The notes beneath the pieces were generated by a model. The model was given only the letters and a program-made list of their open reading frames with translations, was not told the DNA's origin and did not search any database. Shown piece after piece: positions 53,362-62,188 of a DNA stretch of 64,000 nucleotides. Where the stretch lies: contig DASSNE010000009.1 of the NCBI GenBank assembly GCA_035688265.1, forward strand, positions 40,557 to 104,556. The letters are read 5' to 3'. A program made the position numbers and the translations under genes. Position 1 is the stretch's first letter; each line of letters opens with the position of its first letter. This DNA is from DASSBR01 sp035688265. GTDB taxonomy: Bacteria; Pseudomonadota; Gammaproteobacteria; Natronospirales; DASSBR01.

Positions 53362-54708
53362 TCAGGATTCTGTTCCATCCTCCAACCCCAACTTCTTGAT
53401 CCGATACCGCAGTTGCCGGAACGTCATGCCGAGGCGTTTGGCGGCTGCGGTTTTGTTATAGCGGGTGGCTTCGAGGGCTTGGACGATGGCGTCGCGTTCG
53501 ACTGCGCCCAGCTTGTGTTCGAGCGGCTGGCCGTCGGGTCTGGCGGCGGCTTCCGGTTGTTCGCGCGCCGGCTGGCGCAGGGCGATACAGTCCGGCTCGA
53601 TCATGTCGTGGTCGCAGAGGGCGAGGGCGCGTTCGAGGATGTTTTCGAGTTCGCGGACGTTGCCGGGGTAGTCGTAGGCCTGCAGCATCGCCATCGCCTC
53701 GGCGCTGAATTCCGGCGGCTCGATCTCCATGTTGGCGGCGAGGCGGGCGATGGTGTGGCGCGCGAGGAGCGGGATGTCTTCCGGGCGTTCGCGCAGCGTC
53801 GGCGCGTGTACTTCGATCACGTCGATGCGGTAGTACAGGTCTTCGCGGAACTGGCCGGCGGCGATCAGCTTGCGCAGGTCCTTGTGGGTCGCGCTCAGGA
53901 TGCGCACGTCGACCGGCACCTCGGCCGGCGCGCCGACCGGGCGCACACGCTTTTCCTGGATCACGCGCAGCAGCTTGACCTGCATCGGCAGTGGCAGGTC
54001 GGCGACTTCGTCGAGAAACAGGGTGCCGCCTTCGGCCGATTGCACCAAGCCGATCTTGTCGGCGACCGCGCCCGTGAAGCTGCCCTTGCGGTGGCCGAAG
54101 AACTCGGACTCCATCAGCTCGGACGGAATCGCGCCGCAGTTGATCGGCACGAATGGCTTGCTCGCGCGCGGGCCGCTCTCGTGGATCAGCCGGGCGACCA
54201 GTTCCTTGCCGGTGCCGGATTCGCCGGTGATGTGCACGGGCGCCTGGCTGCGCGCGACCTTGCGGATCATCTCGCGGACGCGCTCGATCGCCGGCGATTC
54301 GCCCAGCAGCCGGGTGGCCGGCGGTTTGCCCTGGGGGCCGCCGCGCAGCTTTAGCGCGGTGGCGATCAGTTTGCGCAGGTTTTCCAGTTCGACGGGCTTG
54401 GAGACGAAGTCGAAGGCGCCGACCTTCAAGGCTTCGACGGCGGCTTCGACATTGCCATGCGCGGTGATGACGGCGACCGGCACCGCCGCGCACTGCGTCT
54501 GCATCCACGAAACCAGATCGAGCCCGTCGCCGTCCGGCAGGCGCATGTCGGTCAGGCACAGGTCGAACGGGCGAGCCTTGAGTTCGCGTTTGGCCGCGGC
54601 GATGTCGGCGGCCGCGGCGCTGTCGATGTCCATGCGCGCGAGCGTGATGCCGAGCAGCTCGCGGATATCGGGTTCGTCATCGACGATCAGGGCTATGGGT
54701 TTTGTCAT
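53362..54708 (-). CDS. pilR: NtrC-family sigma54 response regulator PilR
   Basis: 448 residues. Receiver domain 1-120 (VDDEPDIRELL, phospho-acceptor Asp in CLTDMRLPDG, Lys in FVSKPVELEN), AAA+ domain with GESGTGKEL and the sigma54-contact loop GSFTGA, and a C-terminal Fis-type helix-turn-helix (NKTAAAKRLGMTFRQLRYRI). Pairs with PilS upstream and with the sigma54 promoter of pilA. ATG overlaps the stop of the GIY-YIG gene. Confidence 0.93.
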   Translation of the reverse strand: MTKPIALIVDDEPDIRELLGITLARMDIDSAAAADIAAAKRELKARPFDLCLTDMRLPDGDGLDLVSWMQTQCAAVPVAVITAHGNVEAAVEALKVGAFDFVSKPVELENLRKLIATALKLRGGPQGKPPATRLLGESPAIERVREMIRKVARSQAPVHITGESGTGKELVARLIHESGPRASKPFVPINCGAIPSELMESEFFGHRKGSFTGAVADKIGLVQSAEGGTLFLDEVADLPLPMQVKLLRVIQEKRVRPVGAPAEVPVDVRILSATHKDLRKLIAAGQFREDLYYRIDVIEVHAPTLRERPEDIPLLARHTIARLAANMEIEPPEFSAEAMAMLQAYDYPGNVRELENILERALALCDHDMIEPDCIALRQPAREQPEAAARPDGQPLEHKLGAVERDAIVQALEATRYNKTAAAKRLGMTFRQLRYRIKKLGLEDGTES

Positions 54709-55025
54709 CTTATGCCGTCATCCCCGCACCAGCCGCCGGTGATGTCTTCATATAAATCCTCCCACTGCGGGTTGTTTTCCTCTATCAAGCGCAATTTCCA
54801 GTCGCGCTTCCACTTCTTGATTTGCTTCTCTCGTTGGATCGCCGCTTCCGCATCGCGGTGCATCTCGAAGTAGACCAGCCGGCTGACATCGTGGTCGGCG
54901 GTAAAGCCTTCCAAGACCTTTTCCTTATGTTGCCAGATTCGCTTGACCAAGTCCGACGTCACGCCGATGTAAAGGGTGCCGTTGCGGGCGCTGGCGAGCA
55001 TGTAGACGGCGAATTGCTTGGTCAT
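54705..55025 (-). CDS. GIY-YIG nuclease-like protein
   Basis: 106 residues, single GIY-YIG domain: VYMLASARNGTLYIGVTSDLVKRIWQHK, conserved Arg, and ENNPQWEDLYEDI with the metal-binding Glu region. Stand-alone UPF0213-type member. It sits between pilS and pilR, coupled to pilR by ATGA, and directly beside the tandem palindromic array at 55041-55432. Confidence 0.92.
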   Translation of the reverse strand: MTKQFAVYMLASARNGTLYIGVTSDLVKRIWQHKEKVLEGFTADHDVSRLVYFEMHRDAEAAIQREKQIKKWKRDWKLRLIEENNPQWEDLYEDITGGWCGDDGIR

Positions 55026-55040
55026 TTTTTATTTCTTGCT

Positions 55041-55432
55041 TCATGCCGGCGCGGGCCGGCATTCAGTCAGAATAAGTGCGGCCGCTGGCCGCCGGTCGAT
55101 TGGACTGGATTCCTGCCTTCGCAGGAATGACGGAGAAGCGCAGGCGCCTCTTAATCTTGTCATGTCGGCGCGGCTGGCATCCAGTCGGAATAAGTGCGGC
55201 TGCCGGCCGCCGTCGATTGGACTGGATTCCTGCCTTCGCAGGAATGACGGAGGAGCGGAGGCGCATCTTAATCTTGTCATGTCGGCGCGGCCGGCATCCG
55301 GTCGGAATAAGTGCGGCTGCCGGCCGCCGTTGATTGGACTGGATTCCTGCCTTCGCAGGAATGACGGAGGAGCGCAGGCGCATATTAATCTTGTCATTCC
55401 TGCGTAGGCAGGAATCCAGTCAAAATAGCCGT
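55041..55432. repeat. tandem array of composite REP elements, 117-119 bp units
   Basis: Three near-identical units beginning at 55041, 55160 and 55277 plus a partial fourth at 55394. Each unit holds a left palindrome (TCATGTCGGCGCGG...), GTCGGAATAAGTGCGG, a GGCCGCC core, GATTGGACTGGATTCC and a right palindrome CTGCCTTCGCAGG-AATGACGG, then a 25-bp linker. It fills the 428-bp gap between pilS and the GIY-YIG gene. Not a CRISPR: units are continuous without unique spacers. Confidence 0.9.
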
Positions 55433-55453
55433 GACATTTTTCTCCCATGAACG

Positions 55454-57160
55454 CTAAACAATCCAGCTTTCCGGATTGGCGAAGGTAATCCGGAAGCAAC
55501 TCCCCCCGGCGCTGCGCGCATGATACGTCAGCGTCGCGCGATTGCATTCGCACAGCTCCCGGGAGATGAACAGGCCGAGCCCGGTGCCGAGGCTGCTGGA
55601 GGTGTAGAACGGCTCGAAGATCTGCTCGGCCGCCTCCGCCGGTACGCCCGGGCCGTGATCGAGCACTTCCAGGTACGGCTGGCTGCGGAAGGGGCGGACG
55701 CCGATGCGAAACTCGATCAGGTGGCGGTCGCCGTAACGCGGAATGTCTTTCGGCACGCCGTAGCGCAGGGCATTTTCGGCGAGGTTGCGCACGACCTGGC
55801 GAAGCTGGCCGGCATCCACGCGGGCGCGCAGCGGCGCGCGGCCCGGGTGCACCGTCACGCGCACGTCCTCGTCGTGCAGCGAATGCTGCTCGCTGAATTC
55901 GGCGGCAAACTGCCGCACCCATTCCTCCAGCGCCACTTCCTCGACGTTGACCGCGCCGCCGCGCGAGAGCTTGAGCACGTTCTCGACGATGCCGTTCACG
56001 CGCCCGGTGTGCTCGTTGATGATTTCGACCAGCCGGCGTTCCTCTTTCGACAGCGTGTCCGATTCGCCCATCAACTGGTTGGCGTGGCCGATCGCCCCCA
56101 GCGGATTGCGGATTTCGTGCGCGATGCTGGCGGTCAGGCGGCCGAGGCCGGCGAGCTTGATCTGGCGGACTTGTTCGGCCGAGTCGGTCGCGTCTTCGAG
56201 ATAGACGAGCGTGCCCGCGGCCGGCGTCGCGCCCAGGCGGTGAAAGCGCGGGATGAAGACGGTGTCGTCGGGCGTTTTCAGCGTCGCATTGTTGGTGGCG
56301 AACGGCGCGTCGCGCCACTCGGCGAGCAGCGTCTTGAGCCGCGGTGCGGCGACCGAGAGCGGCAGGGCGTCGCCGGTGGTGGTGACGATGCCGAGTGCGC
56401 CGGCCGCCGCCGGATTGGCGAGGCGGATGTTGTCGTTGCCGTCGACCACCAGCACGCCCGCGCGCAGGTGCTGGATGATGTAGTCGTTGAGCGCGGCGAG
56501 GTTGGCGAGATCGACGTCGCGCTGCGCGCTCAGCAGTTCGCTTTCGCGCAGGCGCTCGGCGAGCTTGCTGCTGAGCGCGACGATCGCGAAGAAGACGATG
56601 CCGAGCAGGCCTGCCTGTACATAGCCGCCGTCGCCGCTGGCGCCGATCGTCAGGTCGGCGAAGGTTTCCTGCAGCAGGATTGCAAGGGTGGCGAGTGCCG
56701 CGAAACCGAGCGCAAAGCGCAGCGACAGGATCAGCGCGCCGGCCGCCATCGGCACGAGCAGCAGTTCGCCGAGGCCGCTGGCCGCGCCGCCGCTGGCGTA
56801 AAGCAGCAGTGTGATCGCACCGATGTCGCCGCCGAGCTGCACGGCGGTCTGCATGTTCAGGCCGGGCTGGCGCTTCTCGACGGCGAAACTTACGACGACG
56901 CTGAAGCCGAACCAGACGACCGCCGTCCACAGGAACAGCGCCGGCGCGCCGACACCGATCGAGCCGGGCAGGCTGCGGCTGAAATCGAGCGTGATCATCA
57001 GGCCCGCGACGATCGCGCGGGCGATGTTCAGCCAGCGCAGCAGCTCCCAGGCGACGGCGTGGCTGCCGCGTTCCGAAGCGGCGGCGGAGGCTTCCCTGAT
57101 GACTGACTTGCGGCGCCGGAAAAGCCGCTTGTTTTTGCTATACGCGCCGGTTTGCTCCAA
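55454..57160 (-). CDS. pilS: sensor histidine kinase PilS
   Basis: 568 residues, TTG start at 57160 preceded by AAGGGAG. Six membrane helices (about 40-205), a PAS domain (about 235-340, VLVVDGNDNIRLANPAA), HisKA with ASIAHEIRNPLGAIGHANQLM, and HATPase with NLAENALRYG, DHGPGVP and GTGLGLFISREL. Phosphorylates PilR to switch on pilA transcription. Separated from pilR by the repeats and the GIY-YIG gene. Confidence 0.93.
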   Translation of the reverse strand: MEQTGAYSKNKRLFRRRKSVIREASAAASERGSHAVAWELLRWLNIARAIVAGLMITLDFSRSLPGSIGVGAPALFLWTAVVWFGFSVVVSFAVEKRQPGLNMQTAVQLGGDIGAITLLLYASGGAASGLGELLLVPMAAGALILSLRFALGFAALATLAILLQETFADLTIGASGDGGYVQAGLLGIVFFAIVALSSKLAERLRESELLSAQRDVDLANLAALNDYIIQHLRAGVLVVDGNDNIRLANPAAAGALGIVTTTGDALPLSVAAPRLKTLLAEWRDAPFATNNATLKTPDDTVFIPRFHRLGATPAAGTLVYLEDATDSAEQVRQIKLAGLGRLTASIAHEIRNPLGAIGHANQLMGESDTLSKEERRLVEIINEHTGRVNGIVENVLKLSRGGAVNVEEVALEEWVRQFAAEFSEQHSLHDEDVRVTVHPGRAPLRARVDAGQLRQVVRNLAENALRYGVPKDIPRYGDRHLIEFRIGVRPFRSQPYLEVLDHGPGVPAEAAEQIFEPFYTSSSLGTGLGLFISRELCECNRATLTYHARSAGGSCFRITFANPESWIV

Positions 57161-57225
57161 AATAGCTCCCTTTTTCGCCCCTGCTTATTGTAGAACAACC
57201 TTCCGAATCGAACCCAAGTCAAACC

Positions 57226-58386
57226 ATGAATTTACACGAATATCAGGCAAAACAACTGTTTGCGGATTACGGCATCCCCGTACCCGAGGGCAAACCGGCG
57301 ACGAACGGCGCCGAAGCGGCCGCCGCGGCCGAATCGCTTGGCGGCTCCGTCTGGGTCGTCAAGGCGCAGGTGCATACCGGCGGCCGCGGCAAGGCCGGCG
57401 GCGTCAAGCTGGTCAAGAGCGTCGATGAGGTCCGCAAGGCGGCCGACGAGTTGATCGGCTCGACGCTGGTCACGCATCAGACGGGCCCGGCTGGGCTGCC
57501 GGTCGACCAGGTGCTGGTCGAAAAGGGTTCGGCGATCGATCGCGAGTTGTACCTGAGCGTGCTGGTCGACCGGGCGCGCGAGCAGATTACGTTCATGGCC
57601 TCGGCCGCGGGCGGCATGGAGATCGAGGAAGTCGCCGAAAAGTCGCCGGAGAAAATCGTGCGCGTCGCGGTGCATCCGGCCACGGGCCTGCAGCCTTACC
57701 AGGCGCGGCGGCTGGCGTTCGGCCTCGGGCTCAACAAGGAGCAGGTCAAGCAGTTCGGCAAGATCGCGGAGGGGTTGTATCGCCTGTTCACCGAGCGGGA
57801 CGCGAGCCTGGTCGAAGTGAACCCGCTGATCGTCACCGGCGACGGCAATCTCGTCGCGCTGGACGCCAAGATCAACCTCGACGACAACGCGCTGTTCCGC
57901 CACCAGGACCTGGCCGCGCTCGAAGACGCGTCGCAGGAAGACGAGAAGGAAAACATCGCCAACCAGCACGGGCTGAACTACGTCTCGCTGGATGGCGACA
58001 TCGCCTGCATGGTGAACGGCGCGGGCCTCGCCATGGCGACGATGGATCTGATCAAGCTGTCCGGCGGCGATCCGGCCAACTTCCTCGATGTCGGCGGCGG
58101 CGCGACCACCGAGCGCGTGACCGAAGCCTTCAAGCTGATTCTGTCGAACCAGAACGTCAAGGCGATCCTGGTCAACATCTTCGGCGGCATCGTGCGCTGC
58201 GACGTGATTGCCGACGGCATTATCGCGGCGGTCAAGGGCGTCGGCGTGCCGGTGCCGGTGGTCGTGCGGCTGGAAGGCACCAATGCCGAGGCGGGCAAGG
58301 AGCACCTCGCCAAGAGCGGCATGGACATCATCGCCGCCGACGATCTGACGGACGCGGCGAAGAAAGCCGTCGCCGCGGCGGGCTGA
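57226..58386 (+). CDS. sucC: succinyl-CoA synthetase beta subunit
   Basis: 386 residues, the usual length. ATP-grasp N-terminal domain (MNLHEYQAKQLFADYGIPVP, VKAQVHTGGRGKAGGVKL, EVNPLIVTGDGNLVALDAK) and CoA-ligase C-terminal domain (VNIFGGIVRCDVIADGI). TCA-cycle step succinyl-CoA to succinate with ATP/GTP formation. Divergent from pilS with a 65-bp gap. Confidence 0.97.
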   Translation: MNLHEYQAKQLFADYGIPVPEGKPATNGAEAAAAAESLGGSVWVVKAQVHTGGRGKAGGVKLVKSVDEVRKAADELIGSTLVTHQTGPAGLPVDQVLVEKGSAIDRELYLSVLVDRAREQITFMASAAGGMEIEEVAEKSPEKIVRVAVHPATGLQPYQARRLAFGLGLNKEQVKQFGKIAEGLYRLFTERDASLVEVNPLIVTGDGNLVALDAKINLDDNALFRHQDLAALEDASQEDEKENIANQHGLNYVSLDGDIACMVNGAGLAMATMDLIKLSGGDPANFLDVGGGATTERVTEAFKLILSNQNVKAILVNIFGGIVRCDVIADGIIAAVKGVGVPVPVVVRLEGTNAEAGKEHLAKSGMDIIAADDLTDAAKKAVAAAG

Positions 58387-58398
58387 TTCTTTTATTCC

Positions 58399-58513
58399 GT
58401 CATGCCTGCGAAGGCAGGCATCCAGTCAGAATGGGTGCGGCCGAAGGCCGCGGCTGATTGGACTGGATTCCTGCCTTCGCAGGAATGACAAGACCAGCCT
58501 TCGCTGGCATGAC
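58399..58513. repeat. composite REP element between sucC and sucD
   Basis: Left palindrome GTCATGCCTGCGAAGGCAGG from 58399, GTCAGAATGGGTGCGG, GGCCGAAGGCCGCGG core, GATTGGACTGGATTCC and right palindrome to 58489, plus an extra half palindrome CCTTCGCTGGCATGAC to 58513. Same family as the tandem array at 55 kb. Confidence 0.85.
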
Positions 58514-58548
58514 AAGACATTCGAAACGTAAACATTGGCTGATAGAAC

Positions 58549-59418
58549 ATGAGCATCCTCGTCGACAAACACACCAAGGTCATCTGCCAGGGCTTCACCG
58601 GCAAGCAGGGCACCTTTCACAGCGAACAGGCGATCGCCTACGGCACCAACCTCGTCGGCGGCGTGACGCCGGGCCGGGCGGGCGAAACGCATCTCGACCG
58701 GCCGGTGTTCAACACCTGCCATGACGCGGTCGCCGAAACCGGCGCCGAAGCGTCGATGATCTATGTACCGGCGCCGTTTGCGGCCGACGCGATCCTCGAA
58801 GCCGCCGATGCCGGCATCAAGACGATCGTCTGCATCACCGAGCACATCCCGGTGATCGACATGGTGCGCGTCAAGGCGGCACTCAAGAGCTACGACTGCC
58901 GGCTGATCGGCCCCAACTGCCCCGGCATCATCACGCCCGGCGAGTGCAAGATCGGCATCATGCCCGGCCACATTCACCAGCCGGGCAAGATCGGCATCGT
59001 GTCGCGTTCCGGCACGCTCACCTACGAAGCGGTTTACCAGACCACGCAGAACGGCCTCGGTCAGTCCACCTGCGTCGGAATCGGCGGCGACCCGGTGCAC
59101 GGCATGAGCTTTATCGACTGCCTGAGCCTGTTCAAGGACGATCCGAAGACCGAGGGCATCGTCATGGTCGGCGAGATCGGCGGCAGCGACGAAGAAGCCG
59201 CGGCCGAGTACATCAAGGCGAACGTCAAGAAGCCCGTCGTTGCGTATATCGCCGGCGTCACCGCACCGAAGGGCAAGCGCATGGGTCATGCCGGCGCGAT
59301 CATCTCCGGCGGCAAGGGCACGGCGGACGAGAAGTTCAAGGCGCTGGAAGCGGCGGGCGTGAAGACGGTGAAGTCGCCGGCGGAGATTGGGAACGCCATC
59401 GCGGCTGCGATGGCTTGA
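58549..59418 (+). CDS. sucD: succinyl-CoA synthetase alpha subunit
   Basis: 289 residues. Rossmann CoA-binding domain (VDKHTKVICQGFTGKQGTFH), CNPxCPGII-type LIGPNCPGIITPGECKIG, and the phospho-His in KRMGHAGAIISGGKGTA. Partner of SucC; the two genes are 162 bp apart because of an inserted REP composite. Confidence 0.97.
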   Translation: MSILVDKHTKVICQGFTGKQGTFHSEQAIAYGTNLVGGVTPGRAGETHLDRPVFNTCHDAVAETGAEASMIYVPAPFAADAILEAADAGIKTIVCITEHIPVIDMVRVKAALKSYDCRLIGPNCPGIITPGECKIGIMPGHIHQPGKIGIVSRSGTLTYEAVYQTTQNGLGQSTCVGIGGDPVHGMSFIDCLSLFKDDPKTEGIVMVGEIGGSDEEAAAEYIKANVKKPVVAYIAGVTAPKGKRMGHAGAIISGGKGTADEKFKALEAAGVKTVKSPAEIGNAIAAAMA

Positions 59419-59510
59419 GTGGTTAGTCGCTAGTGGCTAGTGGCTAGTGAAATGCGTTTTCGGTTCTTACTAGCTACTAGCTACTCAGCACTAGCTACTT
59501 CGCTATAGCG
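59419..59510. repeat. CTAG-rich heptamer repeats upstream of nadE
   Basis: GTCGCTAGTGGCTAGTGGCTAGTG-like heptamers after sucD, followed by an opposite-sense group TACTAGCTACTAGC and ACTAGCTACTTCGC. The same heptamer forms a long array on the other side of nadE. Confidence 0.75.
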
Positions 59511-59558
59511 CCAGGTAAATCGTGGAGCCAAAACCTACTACTGGTTCAATTAATCGTC

Positions 59559-61196
59559 ATGCCTAACCCCCGCCTCCGTGCAGCTATGGCGCAATTGGAC
59601 CTGCTGGTCGGCGACGTTGTCGGCAACGTCGATCAAATCCTTGCCGCCTGCGAACGTGCGCGCGACGAGCTGCACGCCGATGTCGTCCTGTTTCCCGAAC
59701 TGGCGCTGACCGGCTACCCGCCCGAAGACCTGCTCAACCATTCCGGCCTGCGCTCGCAAGTCGCGACCGGCATGCAGCGCCTGCGCGAGGGCGTGCAGGG
59801 CATCGAGGCGCTGGTCGGCTTCCCCGAGTACGACGGCAAGCTCATCTACAACTCCGCGGCGCTGGTCGGCAACGGCCGGGTGCGCGCAGTTGCGCGCAAG
59901 CAGCGGCTGCCGAACTACAGCGTGTTCGACGAGAAGCGCTACTTCGCCGAAGGCCACGAGCCGGTGGTGGTCGATATCGCCGGCGTGCCGGTGGGCCTGT
60001 GTGTCTGCGAGGACGTCTGGCAGAGCGGACCGGCGGGCCAGGCCGCGGCGGCCGGCGCCAGACTGCTGCTCAATATCAATGCGTCGCCATTCGAGTTCGA
60101 CAAGCAGGGCATCCGCGAGGACGTGCTGCGTACACGGATCGCCGAGGCCGGCATTCCGATCGTGTACGTGAATCTGGTCGGCGGGCAGGACGAGCTGGTG
60201 TTCGACGGCGGCTCGTTCGTGATGGCCGCGGACGGCGAGGTGGCGGTGCGTGCGCCGGGCATGGAGGCCGGCATTTATCCGGCCGATTTCGAGTTCGACG
60301 GTGAGACGGTGACGCCGATCAAGGGCGACGTGCACGTCTGGAACCGTGTCGAGGAAAGCATTTACAAGGCCGTCGTCCTCGGCGTGAGCGATTACGTGTC
60401 GAAGAACCATTTCCCCGGCGCGGTCATCGGGCTGTCCGGCGGCATCGACTCGGCGCTGACCCTGGCGATCGCGGTCGATGCACTGGGCGCCGACAAGGTG
60501 ATGGCGGTGATGATGCCGTCGCGTTTCACGGCGGAGATCAGCAACACGGAAGCCAGGCGCCAGGCCGAGATGCTGGGCGTCGAATATCACGTCGTGCCGA
60601 TCGAGGGCGCGGTGCAGAGTTTCGACGCGGCGCTCACGGACCTGTTCGCCGGCCGCCCGCGCGACACGACCGAAGAAAATATCCAGGCGCGCTGCCGCGG
60701 CGTGATCCTGATGGCGATTTCGAACAAGACCGGCAAGCTGCTGCTGACGACCGGCAACAAGAGCGAATCGGCGGTCGGCTACGCCACGTTATACGGCGAC
60801 ATGGCGGGCGGTTTTGCGCCCATTCGCGACCTGACCAAGACGATGGTCTATCGTCTGGCGCGCTACCGCAACGAACTGTCGCCGGCCATTCCCGAAAAGG
60901 TGATTACGCGCGAGCCGTCTGCGGAGCTCGCCGCCGATCAGAAGGATTCGGACAGCCTGCCGCCGTACAGCGAGCTCGACCCGATTCTGGATGCCTACGT
61001 GGAGGGGGATTTGTCGGTGGCGGAGATCGTCGCGCTCGGCCACGACCACGACATCGTCAGCCGTGTCGTCGCGATGGTGCAGCGCAACGAGTACAAGCGT
61101 CGCCAGGGCCCGCCCGGCGTGCGCATCAGCCGCCGCGCGTTCGGCCGCGACCGGCGCTACCCGATCACGTCGGGGTATAACCCGCTGGCGGATTAA
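59559..61196 (+). CDS. nadE: glutamine-hydrolysing NAD+ synthase
   Basis: 545 residues. N-terminal nitrilase-type glutaminase domain with Glu in LFPELALTGYPPEDLL, Lys in ARKQRLPNYSVFDEKRYF and Cys in GLCVCEDVW; C-terminal synthetase domain with the PP-loop GLSGGIDSALTLAIA and TTGNKSESAVGYATLYGD. Converts nicotinate adenine dinucleotide to NAD+ using glutamine ammonia. Flanked on both sides by heptamer repeats. Confidence 0.96.
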   Translation: MPNPRLRAAMAQLDLLVGDVVGNVDQILAACERARDELHADVVLFPELALTGYPPEDLLNHSGLRSQVATGMQRLREGVQGIEALVGFPEYDGKLIYNSAALVGNGRVRAVARKQRLPNYSVFDEKRYFAEGHEPVVVDIAGVPVGLCVCEDVWQSGPAGQAAAAGARLLLNINASPFEFDKQGIREDVLRTRIAEAGIPIVYVNLVGGQDELVFDGGSFVMAADGEVAVRAPGMEAGIYPADFEFDGETVTPIKGDVHVWNRVEESIYKAVVLGVSDYVSKNHFPGAVIGLSGGIDSALTLAIAVDALGADKVMAVMMPSRFTAEISNTEARRQAEMLGVEYHVVPIEGAVQSFDAALTDLFAGRPRDTTEENIQARCRGVILMAISNKTGKLLLTTGNKSESAVGYATLYGDMAGGFAPIRDLTKTMVYRLARYRNELSPAIPEKVITREPSAELAADQKDSDSLPPYSELDPILDAYVEGDLSVAEIVALGHDHDIVSRVVAMVQRNEYKRRQGPPGVRISRRAFGRDRRYPITSGYNPLAD

Positions 61197-61359
<163 letters not shown>

Positions 61360-62118
61360 TCAGTCCTTCGCGCTATAGCGCGATTGGTTGGCGTCGAGCA
61401 TCTTTTGCGCATCGCTCGCGAACTTGTCGAGCCCGAGCTTCTTGTAGCCCTTGATCATGACCTCGAGCGCGTCCGGCACCGACGGCGTTTGCGGATATTT
61501 CTGCATCACGTCCTCGGCGCGGCGCACCGCTGCCAGCCAGGCGCCGCGGCGGACGTAGTAGTCCGCGACGTGCATGTCATAGGCGGCCAGTCGGTTGCGA
61601 AGATAAATCATCCGCTGGCGCGCGTCGGGTGCGTAGGCGCTGTTCGGGTACTGCGACACGAGATCGTGGAACGCCTGAAACGACTGCTGCGCGTGTTTCG
61701 AATCGAAACCGGCGGGACTCACCGGGAACGGCTTCCACAGCGGGTTCAGCCCGGCAGGAAACGTGGCCACGCCTTTCATGTACATCGCATACGGGACGTA
61801 CTTGCTGCGCGGGTGCTCGCGAATGAAGCGGTCGGCCTCGTCGACCGCGGAATCGCCGTCGCCCGACATGTACTGGGCATAAATCAGGTCGAGTTCCGCC
61901 TGCGTCGCGTAATCGCCGAACGGATACGTCGCCTCGACGTTCTGCATCTGGGTGATCGCGCGCTTCCAGTTCTGCGCATCGAGCGTGCTCTTGGCTTCCT
62001 TGTACATGACGGCCGCCGGCTTGGGCTTGCGCGGCTTGTTCGGGTGGCCGGCGCAGCCGGCGAGAGCGACCGCGGCGGCGGTGGCAACGGCGGCGATAAG
62101 AAAGCGGTATTTGGGCAT
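61360..62118 (-). CDS. bamD: outer-membrane assembly lipoprotein BamD
   Basis: 252 residues. Lipoprotein signal (VALAGC), then five TPR motifs, e.g. YKEAKSTLDAQNWKRAITQMQNVEATYP and AYMKGVATFPAGL, FHDLVSQYPNSAYAPDARQRM. Part of the BAM complex that inserts beta-barrel proteins. Divergent from rluD as in many proteobacteria. Confidence 0.95.
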   Translation of the reverse strand: MPKYRFLIAAVATAAAVALAGCAGHPNKPRKPKPAAVMYKEAKSTLDAQNWKRAITQMQNVEATYPFGDYATQAELDLIYAQYMSGDGDSAVDEADRFIREHPRSKYVPYAMYMKGVATFPAGLNPLWKPFPVSPAGFDSKHAQQSFQAFHDLVSQYPNSAYAPDARQRMIYLRNRLAAYDMHVADYYVRRGAWLAAVRRAEDVMQKYPQTPSVPDALEVMIKGYKKLGLDKFASDAQKMLDANQSRYSAKD

Positions 62119-62188
62119 GATATCTCGGCGAGCTTCGCGTGGAGGCGGCAGTATAACGTAAACTGCGTGGCTTTAACCGGACTCGGAC

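Noticed and set aside
55041..55432. Possible CRISPR array
   Set aside because: Units are 117-119 bp, contiguous and nearly identical through their full length, with no unique spacers and no cas genes.
55041..56930. 629-residue minus-strand open frame over pilS and the tandem repeats
   Set aside because: Out-of-frame shadow of pilS extended by repeat sequence that reads as FLRRQESSP-like peptides, a known signature of translated REP elements.
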